Shown in pieces: positions 12,644-23,149 of a stretch of DNA of 64,000 nucleotides; positions within the stretch are counted from its first letter, which is position 1, and each line of letters begins with the position of its first letter. Below the pieces are notes generated by a model. It saw only the letters and a program-made list of their open reading frames with translations, was not told the origin of the DNA and did no database searches. The stretch covers positions 32,143,395-32,207,394 of the forward strand of contig CM054802.1 in the NCBI GenBank assembly GCA_028984105.1, written 5' to 3'. Made by a program: the position numbers and the translations under genes. Source of the stretch: Lavandula angustifolia. Its lineage: Eukaryota; Streptophyta; Magnoliopsida; Lamiales; Lamiaceae.

Positions 12644-13958
12644 TAATAAATTAATACCACTCCCATTTTGCAAGTTTTAATCATTCCCAGTAGTTTTCTT
12701 TTGGATTATAATTTTAAGCTGGATAAACCTTGCAAACCACACAATTAAATGGAATATCATGCATACAAGAAACATAAGAAAAACCAAATACAAAAGACTC
12801 GACTCTAGAGATGGGGAATTTGGGGCTTTGAATTCTGAAGCAAACAAAGAGATTGATCTAGTATTATACACTATGCCCCAAAACCAAGTCACACAAAATC
12901 ATGAGAATATTATACATCGTATGTATGAGTATAAAGGTAATATTGGCACGAAAACTCAAAATAAATAAGATACAGACAGACCTGTCCATTGAATAAAGCC
13001 TTGACACCGGGTTGTAGTTAGGAATCTGTAGTAGAAGGAAGCAATTGTGATTAATTTCGGAATAATCACAAGTGCATGAAATGGAGTTTAATGAGAATCT
13101 TGTCATGTAGGGATTAAATCCAAACAATTCTAAGTAAAGTAAATCACAGGTGAGATTTCAAGGTCAAGCAGTAGGCAACTCTGCATAATGAGAGGGAAGG
13201 CGTTTCTATGAGTATAAAAATATTCAATGGGAATTGGAATCTCTCAATCATGTCACACTGCTCCTCTTTATTTGTCAAAATTTCCAGATAGTTCATTTTA
13301 AACAAAATGAATCCACAAAATTCTAACTTGACATATGTTTACCAAAGACAAGAAGGATAAGATGCCCTATTCCCTAAACTGGCCAGCAGATTATCATGAA
13401 TACAGGTCTGATCTAGCAGGAGTAAAACCCTGGAACTTCGTAAGGACTAAGGAGTTCTACATCGTAATCTTTTTCTGTCGCGTAGCATTGCCTGGAGGCT
13501 GGAGTAAGACACCACACCTTCAAGCCACTAATTACCACTGCCTTATATGCCTGATAACTTGAATACATTGGGATACTTCTTTCTTTCTTTCTTAGCAAAC
13601 AAAAGGCTTTAAAGGAAAACAACCCTGTTCGCATTCAATGCAGCAGAACAAGTCGACATAATGGAAGCAATGAAACAAGGGAGTGAAGAGCATACAAATG
13701 TTCCATCCAATAAGAAGGGTTTCGATTCTTTTTAAATGAACAATCAACATGCTGCATCAAAGGAAAGAGCAGAAAATTAAAGATAACACATAAATTACGA
13801 ACAGTGTCTACACTAGCTTTACCTATCCGAACAAGGGGAGTCACAAACACCAACAAATAGATTCCAAAGTTCATTTCAAGATTCATCCGAATGACAGTAG
13901 AAGGCAACAGACATCAATTGGAGTAAATTAAAGTGCCATACAAACCTTCTTATATACA

Positions 13959-13959
13959 C

Positions 13960-14001
<42 letters not shown>
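13959..14001. repeat. (GAT)n microsatellite
   Basis: About 14 consecutive GAT units, in the 3' flank of the stress-protein gene. Confidence 0.9.
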
Positions 14002-14003
<2 letters not shown>

Positions 14004-14233
14004 TCATACTCAATCTTACCTAAGAAATTGATGAATCAGCTGTGACTCAATCTTACCTAAGATGATGATGAATCATTAAGTTAATTGCTCAAATGTATAA
14101 TGATCCACAAAATTTAAATTAAATAACATACATTATTGATCACACATAGATATCCATAACAAGTAAGCAGATACAATGAGAGGTGCAGCACAAATAAAAT
14201 ATCAAAGTAAATAAAAACAAACAAGATTGAGGA

Positions 14234-14868
14234 CTAGCCTTTTCTACCATCGGATGCATCATGATACTCAGGCTCCTTCTCATCAGGATACCGCACGACA
14301 ACTGGACAAACGAAGTGCCTCACGCAGTAATCGCTAACGCTCCCGAGCCTCTCGTCCCTCCCTCTCTTGGTAGCCCCAAATTCGCGGCCCCCATAATCAG
14401 TGCGCTCAGCCTCAGCCTCTCCACCTCCAAACACAGCCGCTCCTTCATATCATGATCCTTCACAATATGGATTTTGAAGGGGATTTCCGCCGCCACCAGC
14501 GGCTGCGAAAGATCGGACGCCTTTGCGGCTGTGAAGGCGTCGAAATCGTGCTCGAGCTTCTGCTGCGACTCTTCGCTATCGGTGTCGACAATGGAGAGGT
14601 CGACGGAGCCCCAATCGGCGCCGTAGAGGACGGAGGTGGGGCGTACGTGGATGAGGATGACGGCGTCACCGGGGCGGATGTAGTGGTGGACGGACCACTT
14701 CACGGCGAAGGCGGACTCGTTGCTGAGATCGACCGCGATGCCGATCTTGCGCTGCGCGTTGGCTGTGGGGGTTTCGGTGGAGAGAGGTGTGGTCGGAGGA
14801 GGGAACCGCGGCGAGGAGGAGAGAACTTTGATGGCGGTGAGTAGTGGCAGGTCGGAGTCCGGCTGCAT
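14234..14868 (-). pseudogene. PHOS34-like universal stress protein, frame disrupted
   Basis: From ATG at 14868 the frame encodes a Usp domain: KIGIAVDLSNESAFAVKWSV, HYIRPGDAVILIHV, KIHIVKDHDMKERLCLEVER and LSALIMG. It then leaves the family sequence and stops near 14320. The missing end is found one frame over: GREFGATKRGRDERLGSVSD, then YCVRHFVCPVVVRYPDE and EPEYHDASDGRKG, with a stop at 14234. This contains the G-x2-G-x9-G(S) nucleotide-binding signature. The switch falls in a run of five C on the plus strand (14388-14392), where six would keep the frame. Either the allele is broken or the assembly lost one base. The end may instead be spliced at GATG|GTAGAA. Family: Arabidopsis PHOS32/PHOS34, phosphorylated on elicitation. 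I label it pseudogene only for the frame break. Confidence 0.8.
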
Positions 14869-15728
14869 TGCGGGTGGCGGTAGGGCTTTGTGATCGGTTG
14901 ATTTGACTTCTTTGGGATTTGGTTGACTACCTTAAGCCTTGTGTCCGTATCCACTTACCACTTTGTCCAATTTCTAAAATATTAAGGTTAAACCTCAATT
15001 AAGTAAATATTACATAAAGTAATAATTTCGTTAAAATAATAATTTTTTTCGATCTCGATATGAGTTAATTCACAAAAATAATATTTAATAAAATAATAAC
15101 TTAATTAAATGAGTATTTTTTCTCGATCTCAAAATTATACTGGAGCCTGATCTCTCCCTACTCTACATGTATACAAATAAGCCCAATTTAAACGTGCTTC
15201 TCCACAAAATAAAAAAAATCAATAGGCGGGTTTGGGCTAGTTTGGACTTCTTAGTGGGTGGGCTTAGCCCATCGGGCCCATCCGGCAAAATAACGAGCTT
15301 TCCGTACATTCGAGTGGCCCGTCCCACTAATTTAAATTACCCCAGATGCAGAGTAATTTATTAAGAAAATAAGACAGTGAAGAGCCAATAAGAAAACAGG
15401 GCTATAAAGAGCCTTTTCCTCAGCTTTTTGTTGTTATATTCAGTCGGTCTGCACAAATCTACACAAATTATTCAACTAGTACAGTAGTACTTCCTCCCCA
15501 GCAGCCTTTCTCTATCCTCTCTATCCACACTATAAACTACTCTCTCTCTCTTACACTCCCAGTTAGAGAAAGTTATCAGAGATAATCCCTCTTTTTTCCA
15601 GAATGCATCTCTTAAATTGGTTCTGTAATAAGAACACATATAGGGCTTTGGTAAACACACTATTAATATTGAAACCCTATCATTCTTGATCAAAATATTA
15701 AACCCAAATCGGAAAAATCAAAATATAT
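14869..15728. other. Upstream region of the stress-protein gene
   Basis: 5' flank of the minus-strand PHOS34-like gene. A degenerate MITE related to the one at 6535-6707 lies at about 14986-15143 (AGTAATAATTT arms). The rest, up to the retrotransposon target site, shows nothing recognisable. Confidence 0.45.
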
Positions 15729-15733
15729 AATGT

Positions 15734-16823
15734 TGTTGGAAAATCGGTTTTCATATATATATTTTTAATATATATTTATATATATAATAATGATATATTA
15801 TGGAAATAAGATTAGCATTAAATGCTATTTTGGATTGGTTAAAAATCAGCGATATTTGACCGTATTTTCGAGCCTCGAAATATATCCGATTTACGAAATA
15901 GAATATATAGTGACGATCTACGTTTCAAGTAGATAATTGTAGTTTGCTTAATTTCTCAATTCTGACTTTCGGTGAGTAAGAAATAGTGGTTCGTAGTTTT
16001 GGGGGATAAAATTAAATTGTTATCCTTATTCGGGTTTTGGAGAGTTGTGCATTTATCAATGTCCCACATTGATAAATTGACAATAAATGTTGTGGTATTT
16101 AAGTCTATACCACTTAGTAGGAGATAACAAAGTGACAAGTGGTGGGCTTTGTCCACACATGTTCATGTGCGCGAACCTTTTCGCCGACCGCTTCACACGC
16201 GGCACGGCACCACACCGCGCCTGAGCCCAGCTCCAGCTCCGGTCCGTGTCCTTGGACTTGGATCTTGACAATTGATCCGTGGCCTTGTGTGCTGGGCTTT
16301 ACAATTGGGCCTTGGCTAATGGGATTGGTGGGATGACCCAGCTCGTAGTGCAATATACTGGCCCAACTTGATGCACCTATATGTTTTTTTGGAAGTATCT
16401 GGAATGAGACTTTTGTGTTCACCATCTCTCCATTACTCTTCCCACTACTCCACTACCTAGCGAATTTACTGCTCCAACAATTAATCACTGGGTGGAAGAG
16501 CCTACAAAAAGACAGTGTACATTTGCATTTCAACAACAACTCAAGCATTCTCTGCATTAGCATTCTAAAGTTCATAGGCTGTCCAGAAACTCTTGTCATC
16601 TCCTTTGTCCAGTTCGCCAGAGCTCGACGATCTTGCAGTGCTGCAATCTTCGATACGAACATCATTTCGTCTTTGGGGACGATACGACTGAACCGGGAGC
16701 ACTACCAGAACGTATTTCGTCTTGCGAAGAGAGGACTCCTGGACTCGATGACTGTATTCATTCTGTTTTGTTTCTTGTACTACTGACTGTTTAAGTTTGT
16801 AATAGCAGCTTCTGTTTACAACA
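15734..16823 (+). repeat. 5' LTR of the outer copia element
   Basis: Starts TGTTGGAAAATCGG and ends CTGTTTACAACA (TG...CA). About 1090 bp and clearly homologous to 25266-26377, for example GCTATTTTGGATTGGTTAAA in both. Confidence 0.92.
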
Positions 16824-16882
16824 ATCGAAAGACGAAATACGATCTCTCCCTTACCTAAGCTGCTTACCGGATAAACTGAAAC

Positions 16883-17690
16883 ATGTCATCTTCAAGTGCT
16901 GCTAAGTCCGCCGCTGCTTCTGCCGCCGCCACCTTTGTCACGGTTGTTACCGCCTCTACCTCTGCCCCATGCGACAATGTCTCTCCGCCAGTGTCTGTCC
17001 CAACTCCTACCACGACTCTTGGCATGCCCAACTATCTGCCACCTAATCCGACTCTTGCCGCCATGTTCGCGCCTACCGATGCCCGAATTGCACTTAACCG
17101 TGCTAATGCAAATAAGTCGGCATATAATTTCAATGCTATGTCGTCTGCTTTGCAGACTCATGTCCCGTTTGAGAGTGTGAACCACCTTGAAGGGGTGGGG
17201 GGCTCGACCCCAACTTTGATTGTGCCTTTACACTCGTCTAGGGTGTTACCTATTGCCGAGAATCCAACAAAGTTCGGTGGTGCCGACTTTAAAAGATGGC
17301 AACATAAGATGTTGTTCTACTTGACAACATTGGGATTCACTACCGTGCTAAGAGAGTCTGCATCTGGTCCTCCAAGTGAAACCTAAGAGAATGTGGAAGT
17401 CCGCATAGCCTATGAGAATTGGCTAACTTCAGATTATATTTGTAAAAAATTTCTGCTTAGTGGACTAGAGGATAGCCTATATAGTGTGTATGCAAATATA
17501 AAGACCTCCAAGGAAATATGGGAGACACTGAAGGAAGTATTGTACTAATGATGTAGGTACCAAGAAGTTTGTAGTTGCCAAGTTTTTGGACTTCAAAATG
17601 GTGGACTCCCGGCCACTCATGGACCAGCTGCAAGAGTTTCAACTCATTGTCCATGATGTCCACGTCGAAGGAATGCTCTTGCCAGATGCT
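16883..17690 (+). pseudogene. gag fragment (5' part) of the outer copia element
   Basis: An ATG at 16883 opens a Ser/Ala/Pro-rich leader and a copia gag core with ENPTKFGGADFKRWQHKMLF. A stop follows at about 17384-17386. The same frame continues with YENWLTSDYICKKFLLSGLE. After further breaks, VDSRPLMDQLQEFQLIVHDV is read up to the insertion point of the nested element at 17690/17696. Pseudogenic. Confidence 0.85.
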
Positions 17691-17695
17691 TTTAT

Positions 17696-19063
17696 TGTTG
17701 GAATTTTGTATGCTGGAAGCAAATTTTATGCTTGTATACAATGTGTTTTATCCTTACCACTATTTTATTCTCCAATCTGATAAATATATATTTGCACATG
17801 TAATCCTTTATCTTGTACAAAAGTTAGATTTGTGTAGTGTGTCGGGTATCACAGAAGACAACACAAATTGGTTGAACTGACAAGATATAAACAGTTATCA
17901 CAGCTGAGACAACTTCAGGAAAAGTTGTTGGTTTAAGCTGCAGTTTAGATAAGAAGTTGCTTGTCTTAGCTGCTTGTCTTTACTGGCACATTGAATGTGG
18001 TGTATTGATGGATCACAGTGAGTTGTGTTCTCCTAACTAACTTTAGTGGAGAACCAAGATCTCGGTGACTTAGCTGGTTTTAAGCTTGGTAAGACTTCAG
18101 CTGAGTGCATTTGGTTATCTATCACTTTGACCTACTATGGTGAACGTCATCGCGACCGGATCTACGTATCTTGGGTGTTAGTAGTTATTTGTGGCTCAGG
18201 CTGATTGTCTGTATCTTGCAACCGTATCCTAGCAAAATGGGTTGATAAAATCCCCCGAGGAACTCGAAAGGATTAGCACACTAAACCCGGCCGGTTGATT
18301 AAGTTCAGGTGTGTTAATAAGGTCGAGTGGTACTACTCAGGAATATAAGATGTTAATTAATTTAAGCTGTCAGTGAGCTTAATTAATTAACATATATTTC
18401 TATCTTAAATACTGAGATCGATTAAGTCTAAAATATAAGCCCTTGCTCAATTTGGGATAAAGTGGTAAGTCAGTACGGATTCTCTAGTGGAATGAATCTG
18501 TGTTTATTAATTAATTTTGCTCTGGGCTGAGCATAGATAATTAATTAATTTGAGGCCCAACTTTATTTCTTGTATTAGATCCCTGATCTGGCCCAATTAG
18601 TTGCCTAGTTATTTTTTGTCTCTCAGAAATCATTATTAATGGATTAATGTATTTTTACATTATTTAATAATGTTATTCGCCTGAAATTAATTGTCTGAGC
18701 CAATTAATTGATAAATATTAGTAGCCCAGTGGATTAATTACTTATATTATGGGCTAATTATGTGGAAGCCCATTAGAAATATAATTAAATTAATGGGCTA
18801 CAAATATATTAATATTATATTGGCTTTTGAAGCCTATATATATATTAGTATTTTGTTCAGAAACAGAACATACACATACACATAAATCACGCGTGCGTGA
18901 GTTTTAAGAGAGACAGAAATCTTATTTTCTCCAGTTCTCTTACCACCCAGAGGGAGAAAAAGGCCGGGTTACAGATCAAAAGATATGACACACGAGCAAC
19001 AATCAGAGCTGCAACAACATACGTAGGAGGAAGGTATTGATTCCTAACCTAATATTTCCTTCA
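17696..19063 (+). repeat. 5' LTR of the nested element
   Basis: 1368 bp, TGTTGG...TTCA, immediately followed by the primer-binding site. The segment from about 18496 onward is repeated at 20283-20851. The segment from about 18190 onward is found again in antisense at 22397-23149. Confidence 0.82.
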
Positions 19064-19065
19064 AT

Positions 19066-19077
19066 TGGTATCAGAGC
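19066..19077 (+). other. Primer-binding site complementary to initiator Met tRNA
   Basis: TGGTATCAGAGC two bases after the LTR end is the classic plant copia minus-strand primer site. It fixes the 3' border of the LTR. Confidence 0.88.
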
Positions 19078-20282
19078 CTGGTTTAGGCTCTGATTGTTGC
19101 TGTTAGGAGCATGATTATGGTTTATTTCCGTCGTTATCGGGTTAATTTTTGTGTTTGGGGCGGCTTGCGAGCCATTGTTTTGACCCCGTTGTAACGTTTT
19201 TCTCGTGAGAAAATCCACGAGCAGTTGATAGGACCAATGTGCATCGTTGTATTTGCTGTTTTATACTGTATTTTGGTCCAGAATGCACGAAAATCGAGGC
19301 ACGATAGCACAGAAAGGCAGAAAAGGCGAAACCCTAGTTTCTGGCAGAACACGACCGCCGACTCCAGGAGGCGCGTGGGGGAGCGTGCAGACTCATTTTT
19401 CCATTTCGTTCGGATAGTTTTGTTCATTTTTTCGTTAGCTTCATATGGATAGGTCGTGTTGTCCAGAAATCCCCAATTCGGACGAAAACCCTAATTCGGC
19501 TAGGGTTTCGCTGCATCTTGCGGCGGCAACTCCCGGCGAGTCTGGGGTCTGATTTCCGATTGGCTTGAACCGATGGATTCCTCGTCACAAAAGATTCGTG
19601 TCGATATGTCATATGGGATCATCCGATCCCGGATGCGACCGGAGTCGACGTTTAAAGTTCGTTGCTCAACACAAAATTTTCCGGCGAATAGTTTCAAAAT
19701 TGAGGAAAATTGTTGGACGATTTCAGCCGGAATCCGTTCATGGTGGCCGAAAATTGTCCAAGGATCATTACCCATGAATCAATTGAACGAATCGCGGCTC
19801 GGAGAGGATGAATTCTGGGCGGCATAGGCGGCAGCGACGGGCAGCGCAGTTTTACTGCGTTTGCAGGGACGGCGCCGGTCGTTCTTCACGGAAGATGTCT
19901 GGGAGACGTCGGGAATGACGAAAGGAAGGTCGGAGGAAGATTAGAAACACGACGACAACGAGCAGGAGCCGCGGTGGCGTGGCTGCGACTGCTATCGCAC
20001 GCGCACATCGTTGCCGGCGATCCGGCAGCGATTCGTGGCCGACGTGGAGTGGCGAGGCCACGGATGAGCCCCCCCGTCAACGGCGGGATGCGGCGCGGCC
20101 TGGAGCAGCGGCGGCGGCGGTTTTATTGAAGAAGACGATGCTGACGTAGAGCGCCACGTCAGCCCTTTGCTGGCCAGGCGTCCACGTGTCTGCCACGTGG
20201 TAGACCCCTGATGACGTGGCGATGCAGTTTTCGATGCAGCTTTCAGATTCGAAGATTTTGAAGATCGAAGAGTTGTATTATG
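19078..20282 (+). other. Leader / internal region of the nested element
   Basis: About 1.2 kb, with a GC-rich part at about 19,840-20,220, unlike the AT-rich surroundings. Several short open frames occur on both strands (for example one starting 19573), but none resembles gag, protease or another known domain. It ends abruptly inside LTR sequence, which marks a deletion junction near 20283. Confidence 0.6.
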
Positions 20283-20851
20283 ATCTGTGTTTATTAATTA
20301 ATTTTGTTCTGGGCTGAGCATAGATAATTAATTAATTTGAGGCCCAACTTTAATTTCTTGTATTAGATCCCTGATCTGGCCCAATTAGTTGTCTAGTTAT
20401 TTATTGTCTCTCAGAAATCATTATTAATGGATTAATGTGTTTTTACATTATTTAATAATGTTATTTATCTGGAATTAATTGTCTGGGCCAATTAATTGAT
20501 AAATATTAGTAGCCCAATTGAATAATTAATTATATTATGGGCTAATTATGTGAAAGCCCATTAAAAATATAATTAAATTAATGAGCTACAAATATATTAA
20601 TATTATATTGGCTTTTGAAGCCTATATATATATTAGTATTCTGTTCAGAAACATAACATACACATACACATAAATCACGCGTGCTTGAGTTTTAAGAGAG
20701 ACAGAAATCTTATTTTCTCCAGTTCTCTTACCACCCAGAGGGAGAAAAAGGTCGGGACACAGATCAGAAGATCTGACACACGAGCAACAATCAGAGCTGC
20801 AACAACATACGTAGGAGGAAGGTATTGATTCCTAACCTTATATTTGCTTCA
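20283..20851 (+). repeat. 3' LTR of the nested element, 5'-truncated
   Basis: Matches about 18496-19063 of the 5' LTR almost base for base, for example GTGTTTATTAATTAATTTTG. It lacks the first 800 bp. It ends TTGCTTCA before the TTTAT target duplication. Confidence 0.85.
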
Positions 20852-20856
20852 TTTAT

Positions 20857-21535
20857 TGTGGCGATCGTGATCGAAAAGCTTTCCCCTTGTTGGAAGGAGT
20901 TTAAGAGCTACTTGAAGCACAAGCGAAAGAAGATGACGATTGAAGACCTTGTAGTCAAGCTCCATATCGAGACCGACATGAGGACTCGAGATGGGAAGGG
21001 CAAAGCACCCATGGACCCCATAGTCAACCTCGCAGAGAAGGGTGGAAACTCCAACAATCCGAAGAGAGGGCGTCCAAACAGCAACCCTAAAGGGAAGGGC
21101 AAGGCTCAAACCCAAAAGTTTGAAGGGGAGTGTTACAACTGTGGCAAGACCGACCACATGTACAAGGACTGCCGTAAGCCGAAGAAGAAGAGAGTTCGTC
21201 AAGCCAATATGTTGGAGAACTTGACCGAGGATGACCTTGCGGCTGTTGTCACCGAAGAAGTGAATGTCGTGGAGAATGAAGGAAAGTGGTACATTGATAT
21301 CGCTGCCACGACACATGTTTGTGGTGACTGGAGCCGCTTCACCAAGTATAAAAGTTGTCAAGGGAGGAAGCTGGATAAGGGAAATCAAGCCTCATACGAG
21401 GTAGTTGGTTATGGTACTGTGGTGCTAAGGTTGACCTCCGGGAAGAACCTTACTCTTGGAGAGGTGCTGCACGTCCCAGATATCCGCAAGAATTTGGTGT
21501 CCGGCTCTGTGCTAGTCAAGAGAGGTATTTAAGTC
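20857..21535 (+). pseudogene. gag zinc knuckle and protease start of the outer copia element
   Basis: The frame continues gag with IEKLSPCWKEFKSYLKHKRK, then a CCHC zinc knuckle C-Y-N-C-G-K-T-D-H-M-Y-K-D-C, then the protease start WYIDIAATTHVCGDW. The usual catalytic D-S/T-G reads D-I-A here, so the protease would be inactive. Stop at about 21532. Confidence 0.88.
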
Positions 21536-22396
21536 TGACAAGTTTATTCTGTCAAAGTTTGGTATGTTTTTAGGAAAATGTTACATGTATGAGGGTCTTT
21601 TCAAGTTAAGTGTAATGACGATTCGCCAGGAGCCCCATGAGGGCAAAAATAATGAGAATGAAGCTACTTCCTCCTACTTGACTAAGTGTTCTGATTTATG
21701 ACATTGTAGATTATGACATGTTAATCTAAATATTATGAAAAGATTAGTTAAACTCGATCTACTTAAAGTAGATGAGTTAAACAAAAATAAGTGTGGAATT
21801 TGTGTTGAAGCAAAGTTGGCTAAGTCGTCATTTCAATCTGTAGAAAGAAACACTAAACCTCTAGAACTTATATGTGACTTAAAGTTTGTACAAACTAGAG
21901 GTGAGAAAAAATATTTTATTATTTTTATTGATGACTGCACTAAGTATGTACTCTTTATCTTTTAAGGAGTAAAAATGAGGTGATTGAAGCTTTTATTAAC
22001 TTCAAAGTAGAAGTCGAAAGCCAATTTGACTGTAAAATGAAAATGGTACGAAGTGATAGAGGTGGGGAGTATGTAGCCCCTTTTGAAGAGTTGTGAAAGT
22101 CACGTGGAATAATTCATCAAACCATTGTCCCCTACTCGCCTCAATCAAATGGTATTGCTGAAAGGAAAAATGGCATTGTTAATAAGTTCTGGACTGCTCC
22201 AGAACATGTGGTGGGGGGGGAGCCGTATTGACGGCTTACTACTTGTTAAATAAAATACTTCTTAAAGGTAGGGATGTTACTCCTTACGAGTTGTGGAAAT
22301 GAAGGAAGCCTTCCTATAAATACCTCAAGGTGTGGGGGATGTTTGGCTAAGGTAGAAGTGCCTTTACCTAAGAAAGTTACATTCGGACCTAAGACA
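21536..22396 (+). pseudogene. Pre-integrase and integrase remnants of the outer copia element
   Basis: Pieces in shifting frames: KCGICVEAKLAKSSFQSVER (zinc-binding/GAG_pre-integrase type), KKYFIIFIDDCTKY with the first integrase Asp region, and further on the family motif YLKVWG before the break at 22396. Multiple stops. The frame halts just after F-G-P-K-T where the antisense LTR piece begins. Confidence 0.8.
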
Positions 22397-23149
22397 TGAT
22401 GGAATAGGAGAGAATTGATTACCTTCCTCCACGTATGTTGTTGCAGCTTTGATTGTTGCTTGTGTTTCAGATCTTTTGATCTGTGTCCATATATATAGGC
22501 TTCAAAAGCCAATATTATATTAATATTTATAGCCCATTAATTTAATTATACTTCTAATGAGCTTCTACATTAATTAGCCCATAATATAATAAATAAATAT
22601 GTTGGACTACTTTTATTTATCAATTAATTGGTCCAGCCAATTAATTTCAGATAAATAACATTATTAAATAATGAAAAATGCATTAATCCATTAATAATGA
22701 TTTATGAGATACAATAAATAACTAGGCAACTAATTGAGTCAGATCAGATATCTAATACAAGAAATAAAGCCGGACCTCAAATTAATTAATTATCTATGCT
22801 CAGCCCAAAGCGAAATCAATTAATAAACATAGATTCATTCCACTAGAGAATCCGTGCTCACTTACCCCTTTATCCCAACTTGAGCATGAACTTATATTTT
22901 AGACTTAATTGATCCCCGTATTTAAGATAGAAATACCCGTTAATTAATTAAGCATACTGACAGCTTAAATTCATTAACATCTTATTATATTCCTGAGTAG
23001 TACCACTCGACTTTATTAACACACCTGAACTTAATCAACCGGCCAGGTTTAGTGTGTTAATCCTTACGAGTTCCTCACTGGATATTATCAACCCATGTTA
23101 CTAGAATACGGTTGCAAGATACAGACAACCAGCCTGAGCCACAAATGAC
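22397..23149 (-). repeat. Antisense LTR fragment related to the nested element
   Basis: Read on the minus strand, this is the nested-element LTR from about TGTGGCTCAGG to its end. It shares GGTGTGTTAATAAAGTCGAG and CAATTAATTGATAAA-type tracts with 17696-19063. It lacks about 490 bp of the LTR start, and no target duplication is visible. Outer pol is missing between the two flanks. Confidence 0.82.

Larger units (their letters stand above)
11510..14233. other. Intergenic region between the convergent B-box and stress-protein genes
   Basis: It contains 3' UTR sequence of the B-box gene, a roughly 40-bp tandem duplication at 11869-11950 (unit AATAATGACTTTA...CACATTTCAATTCAC), a Stowaway MITE (12362-12643) and a (GAT)n microsatellite at about 13959-14001. 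Possible 3' exons or 3' UTR of the minus-strand stress-protein gene may also lie here, but I cannot identify them. The open frames at 12.7-13.9 kb look random. Confidence 0.5.
17696..20851 (+). mobile_element. Nested LTR element, internally deleted, inserted in gag
   Basis: It begins TGTTGGAATTTTG at 17696 and ends GCTTCA at 20851, flanked by TTTAT at 17691-17695 and 20852-20856. Outer gag coding stops at the left border and resumes in frame at the right one, which confirms both borders. It consists of a full 5' LTR, a tRNA-iMet-type primer site, about 1.2 kb of GC-rich non-coding leader, and only the last 570 bp of the 3' LTR. No gag or pol is seen. It is therefore a deletion derivative or a non-autonomous type, mobilised by a related copia if at all. 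Confidence 0.85.

Noticed and set aside
12677..13907. Possible exons downstream of the PHOS34-like gene
   Set aside because: No reading frame resembles the expected USP end, and no acceptor matching the GATG|GT donor was found.
19565..20080. Open frames in the nested retroelement leader
   Set aside because: None resembles gag or another domain; overlapping frames on both strands indicate GC-driven openness.
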